DNA of 64,000 nucleotides, from NCBI GenBank assembly GCA_036897095.1, contig JAYMSP010000070.1, positions 28,971 to 92,970 on the forward strand, given 5' to 3'. Below are positions 60,338 through 64,000 of this stretch, in pieces. The first letter of the stretch is position 1. Every line of letters begins with the position of its first letter. The DNA is from Plantago elongata. Lineage: Eukaryota; Streptophyta; Magnoliopsida; Lamiales; Plantaginaceae. The translations under genes and the position numbers were made by a program. Below the pieces are notes generated by a model, which saw only the letters and a list, made by a program, of their open reading frames with translations, made no database searches and had not been told where the DNA came from.

Positions 60338-60711
60338 TCACGTTGAAGTTCCTAATAAGTTGAGGTTCCGAACTTAAATACATACTCCAGAGTACTACTC
60401 TACTCTAAGGACATAATGGATGGGATTACTTAAGGCATTGAGTAGGTAAGATATAGGAAAATCTTTCAATTTGCATGCATAAAAATGGAAATGTTTGCAT
60501 CAAAATGGTAAGATAATGTAATCTGACTTTCGTATCTACCCAATTTGGATTATTGGACTCTGGCTTTAGACCAGGTTGCCATTGATTTATTTGATGGTAT
60601 TGTAAATGCACAATTAATAGTGAATGAAAGATAATTACATATAGTTGGCAGGGCTAGCCATTAGAATGTGGCTACTATAGAACTTCAGCTGGTCCTTATA
60701 AGATCTACACA
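60338..60711. other. Short intergenic stretch before the LINE
   Basis: Promoter flank of the three-AP2 gene; nothing else seen. Confidence 0.5.
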
Positions 60712-61207
60712 TTGAAACACTATTTAAATCCTTGTAAAAAAAGTATAAATATTATTAGAAATAGGCGTGTTAATCAAAATGGAATGAGGTTTCCCTATGT
60801 CCTAAGCCCGTGGAACAAAGTGAAATTTGACAATATAGTACATAAGAAAAGAAAACTGCGAAATCGTTTTGAGGGGATCCAAAGAGCCTTGGGGCAGAAT
60901 CGAAGCTCATTCTTGTCGAGTTTGGAGAAAGATCTGATCCGGAAATATAACTTAGTATATTCTGGTTCCAGAAATCGTGTGTCAAATGGATCAAAGACGG
61001 TGATTCGAATACCAAGTTCTTTCACCATTCTACAATCAGACGTCGAAGTAACCGTATATTGTCTCTCCAAATTGTCGACGTGTGGATTGACGATCAACAA
61101 ATTTTAAAAGAACATGGCAGGAACTATTTTATGTCAATCTTTGCACCTACCTTTCGGTCCAGAAGAGGAGTTGAGGTCTTGAGATCTCGAGGATACAAGC
61201 TAAACTT

Positions 61208-62538
61208 ATGGATGGTGAACATGATTCCCTGGCTCTCATCCCGAATTTTGAAGAGATTAAAAGGACGGTCTCGTCTACGCATCCAACAAAGGCCCTGAGT
61301 ACCTACGGCCTTCAAGGTGTGTTTTATCTGAAGTGTTGGGACACAGTGGGCACTTCCGTGGTCGAGTTCACTTGGCAGGCCTTCGAGAGAGGCCACATTG
61401 ATCCGCGAGTATGTGAGGCATTCGTTTGCATAATTCCGAAACTCTCTAAGCTAGGTAAAATTTCTTAATTCCGGCCGATCTCCTTATGTAATGTGTTCTA
61501 CAAGTTTATTACCAAGTTTATTACCAAGTGTATTACACTTAGACTTCAGAGTATTATGCCAAATCTGATCTCTCTCACCCAATCGAGTTTCATCAGCGGT
61601 CGGAGTACTCAAGATAATCTCTTGGTTATGCAAGAGATTTTGCACTCCTCACAGAGCAAGAATAAGAATAAGGTGGATTGTAAGATAATGAAACTCGACC
61701 TTGAGAAAGCATACAACCGTGTTAGCTGGACCTTTCTGGAGGAAACTTTGGTTGCTTTTAACTTCCCACGAAATATTATATCTCTCGTCATGTTTTGTGT
61801 TAAGAATGCCCGGTCCCAGATTCTCTGGAACGGCGAACCATTGGAAGCGTTTCATCATACTTGTGACCTTCGACGAGGGAATCCACTATCCCCGTACCTC
61901 TTCGTGTTGTGCTTGGAAAGGTTATCTTACTTGATAAGCAAGAAGGTTAACATAAAGAAGTGGAAACCGATGAAACCGTGTGTAATGGGCCTGCCTTCTC
62001 CCATTTATTCTTCGTCGACGACATGATACTCATGAGTCGTGCGAATGCTCGCAATGCGCGTGTAGTGAAGGTTGCCATCACTACCTTTGGGGGAAAATCT
62101 GGGCTCCATTTGAACCTCGCAGAGTCGAAGGTATTTTTCTCTAACTCGGGTCGGGCAGTCGTAAAGAGGTCTATTGTTAGCATACTGGGTTTTGACCAGA
62201 CTTTACACTTGGGTAAGTACCTTGGTGTGTCTCTCCGACACGGTCGTCAATCAAGAGCAGAGGCCAGGTTGCTCATCGATAAAGTCATGGCTCGTTATGT
62301 CAGTTGGAAGAAAAAGTTCTTGTCAACGGCAGGACGAGCAACACTTATACAGTCAGTGACATCGGCCGTCCCTATCTGTGATATGCAATCAGGTTGGCTG
62401 CCTGAACACATATGTGATCGATTAGACAAACTGAACCGTAACTTCCTATGGTCGAATGATGTCAACAAACAAAAGACACATCTTATAGGTTGGGGAAGGT
62501 GGTCAAATCTAAACCCCACGGGGGGGTATGAAAATTAG
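61208..62538 (+). pseudogene. LINE reverse transcriptase (broken)
   Basis: Recognisable RT blocks: FRPISLCNVFYK just after a stop at about 61,468; LISLTQSSFISGRSTQDNLL; MKLDLEKAYNRVSW, with Asn in place of the usual Asp of YDRV; LRRGNPLSPYLFVL, where plant LINEs normally have LRQGDPLSPYLF; and HLFFVDDMILMSRA with the two catalytic Asp at about 62,015, reached only by a frame change near 62,000. Thumb-region sequence (LGVSLRHGRQSRAEARLLID) follows. Confidence 0.88.
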
Positions 62539-62939
62539 AGAAGCGTTGCTTAATAATATAACAATGCTCTCCAAAGTTGTTTGGAAGACTGCTCAACAAG
62601 AGAACACGATTTGGACGGAGTTTATCAATGCCAAGTACCTTAAAGGTCAGAGTGTTTTACACTATGCCACTAATCTGGGGGATAGTCCGTCCTGGAAAGG
62701 TGTCATCAAGTGTGCTTAGGAACTCAATACTTGTTTCATTTGGAGGATTGGTAACGGGGAATCGATCAGATTTTTCCTCGACATTTGGTACAAAGATAAG
62801 GGCTTATACACGGTTATTCCCAGAATCGACAGAAGGGACACTGATGTCCGCCTTAGTCAGTTACTTTCCATTGATGGTACGTGGGATTTCTCCACTCTCC
62901 ACTCTATTATCCCGTCGGTTGTGGTGCAGTAATTACAAG

Positions 62940-63956
62940 GCACTGGAATTCGTTTGAATAATGAGCGGGATACACTATTATGGAATGAGACGGCCTCAGG
63001 ATTATTCACTTGTCAGTCAGCCTATAAATATCTCCAGAAACAGGCCACCCTGACTGCCCCAAGCTCACACCACCGAGCTAACTGGAGCTTGTTGTGGAAG
63101 AGCAAATTGCCAAACAAATTTAAGCACTTCCTATGGCTTGCCGCCTAGAATAAACTCATGACGAATGAACTCCGCTTTCAGAGGAAATTCGCGGCTACAC
63201 CATTCTGTGATATATGTTCAGGGGAGACGGAGAGTGTGCTCCACATCATCCGGAACTGCCCAATGGCCAGGGGACTGTGGCAGGAGCTCCTTTCCCCGTC
63301 AGATTTTGCGAGACTCAGAGCATACAGGATATACAATGGTTCGAGGAAAATCTCAAATGCGAATTCAAGACGACCTTGCCACTGTTTGGACAATTTGGAA
63401 GTCCCGTAACTCGAGAATATTCAAGAGACGGGCGGATAGCAAACCACGAATGATGTATCTGATTAAGCAGCTTAGTTGCGACTTACAATCCAAGATCGAC
63501 CTAGCTAAACTGCGCTGACAGTTCAAGTGGAACAAGCGTCCTGCCTCTTGGGTCAAGTTGAACGTCGATGGTAGTTGCAAAACCTCGGAGAATGTGGGCG
63601 CGATGGGTTGTGTTCTCCGAGATGATCAAGGAACCTAGCTTTGGGGCTTTGCCCATCAACTGCAATCCCCAACAGTGAGCGAAGCAGAGCTACAAAGTAT
63701 GGTGAAAGGCTTAGACTTGGCTTGGGAAAGACGGACTCAGCGTCTCATTGTGGAAACTGATTCAGAAGAAGTGTTCAATTGGGTGACTGAACTTGATGCC
63801 CCACCTGACGAATACAGGAATCTCGTGCATAGATGCAAGGACTTAATTCATAAGCCTTGGAATATAGAAGTGAAAAAGATAGATAGACAGGCGAACTCTT
63901 GTGCCGATCATATTACTTTGTTAGGATATAATTTAGATGGGAACGGGAATCTTTGA
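62940..63956 (+). pseudogene. LINE zinc-binding region and RNase H (broken)
   Basis: Zinc-binding RT tail: WSLLWKSKLPNKFKHFLWLA, a stop, then CDICSGETESVLHIIRNCPM with the Cys/Cys/His/Cys ligands. The RNase H domain follows after further breaks: VKLNVDGSCKT (first Asp), SEAELQSMVKGLDLA (Glu), LIVETDSEEVFNWV (Asp) and RQANSCADHIT (last Asp). The catalytic carboxylates are visible, but a stop (TAG, about 63,638) lies between the first two. Confidence 0.85.
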
Positions 63957-64000
63957 CTCCCCCCCCCCCCAATAAATCCTTATTTTTTGGTCCAAAACTA

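Larger units (their letters stand above)
60712..63990 (+). mobile_element. Decayed LINE (L1-type) retrotransposon, 5'-truncated
   Basis: Order: linker upstream of the RT (LRNRFEGIQRALGQNRSSFL), reverse transcriptase, zinc-knuckle region, RNase H. The endonuclease and ORF1 are absent. Frames change many times and several stops interrupt, so it cannot move by itself. It ends in a run of 12 C (63,959-63,970) and AATAAATCC near the window edge, with no poly(A) tail seen. A terminal RNase H is typical of one plant L1 group. Confidence 0.88.

Overview
The window is nuclear DNA of a flowering plant, very probably a eudicot and possibly an asterid (the last point is an inference). Genes have GT-AG introns, are far apart in AT-rich DNA, and belong to plant-only families (DUF4408, DUF1218/MWL, DUF247, FLX-like, TKPR2, AP2/ERF). 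The spacers hold MITEs, tRNA-derived SINEs and LINE debris. All reading was done by eye from the sequence and remembered family consensus; no search was run.

Layout. 1-8.4 kb: transposon-rich DNA ending in a tandem array of four ~300-bp modules. 8.7-9.4 kb: a single-exon DUF4408/DUF761 membrane protein. 15.2-20.8 kb (minus): an eight-exon SMP-C2 lipid-transfer-type protein (NTMC2T5 class) containing a 19-bp micro-exon. 23.3-26.0 kb: an eight-exon monoacylglycerol-lipase-like hydrolase. 27.8-29.4 kb: a three-exon plant protein of unknown function. 33.4-35.4 kb: a DUF1218 (MWL-type) four-helix membrane protein, convergent with a DUF247 gene at 35.9-38.1 kb whose N-terminal part is out of frame. 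42.0-43.6 kb: an FLX-like coiled-coil protein. 44.7-46.4 kb: tetraketide alpha-pyrone reductase (TKPR2), convergent with a RING-H2 gene at 46.7-47.5 kb. 51.9-60.3 kb (minus): an AP2/ERF cluster. 60.7-64 kb: a decayed LINE with reverse transcriptase and RNase H.

The most unusual region is the AP2/ERF cluster. It has a normal one-domain CRF-type ERF at 52 kb, four tandem AP2 pseudogene copies at 55.4-57.6 kb, and at 59-60.3 kb a gene with three diverged AP2 domains behind a CRF-type motif. All three domains have lost the Trp-Gly pair of the DNA-contacting sheet. The two ERF genes share N- and C-terminal motifs, so the cluster looks like one lineage that grew by local duplication, internal domain triplication and decay. 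The other genes do not form one pathway. TKPR2 points to pollen-wall (sporopollenin) synthesis, the MWL-type protein to cell-wall/lignin traits, FLX-like to flowering-time chromatin regulation, and the SMP-C2 protein to membrane-contact lipid transfer.

Four copies of one tRNA-derived SINE family are present with recognisable target-site duplications. At least four Stowaway/Tourist-like MITEs and one short CACTA element nested in a MITE account for much of the remaining intergenic structure.
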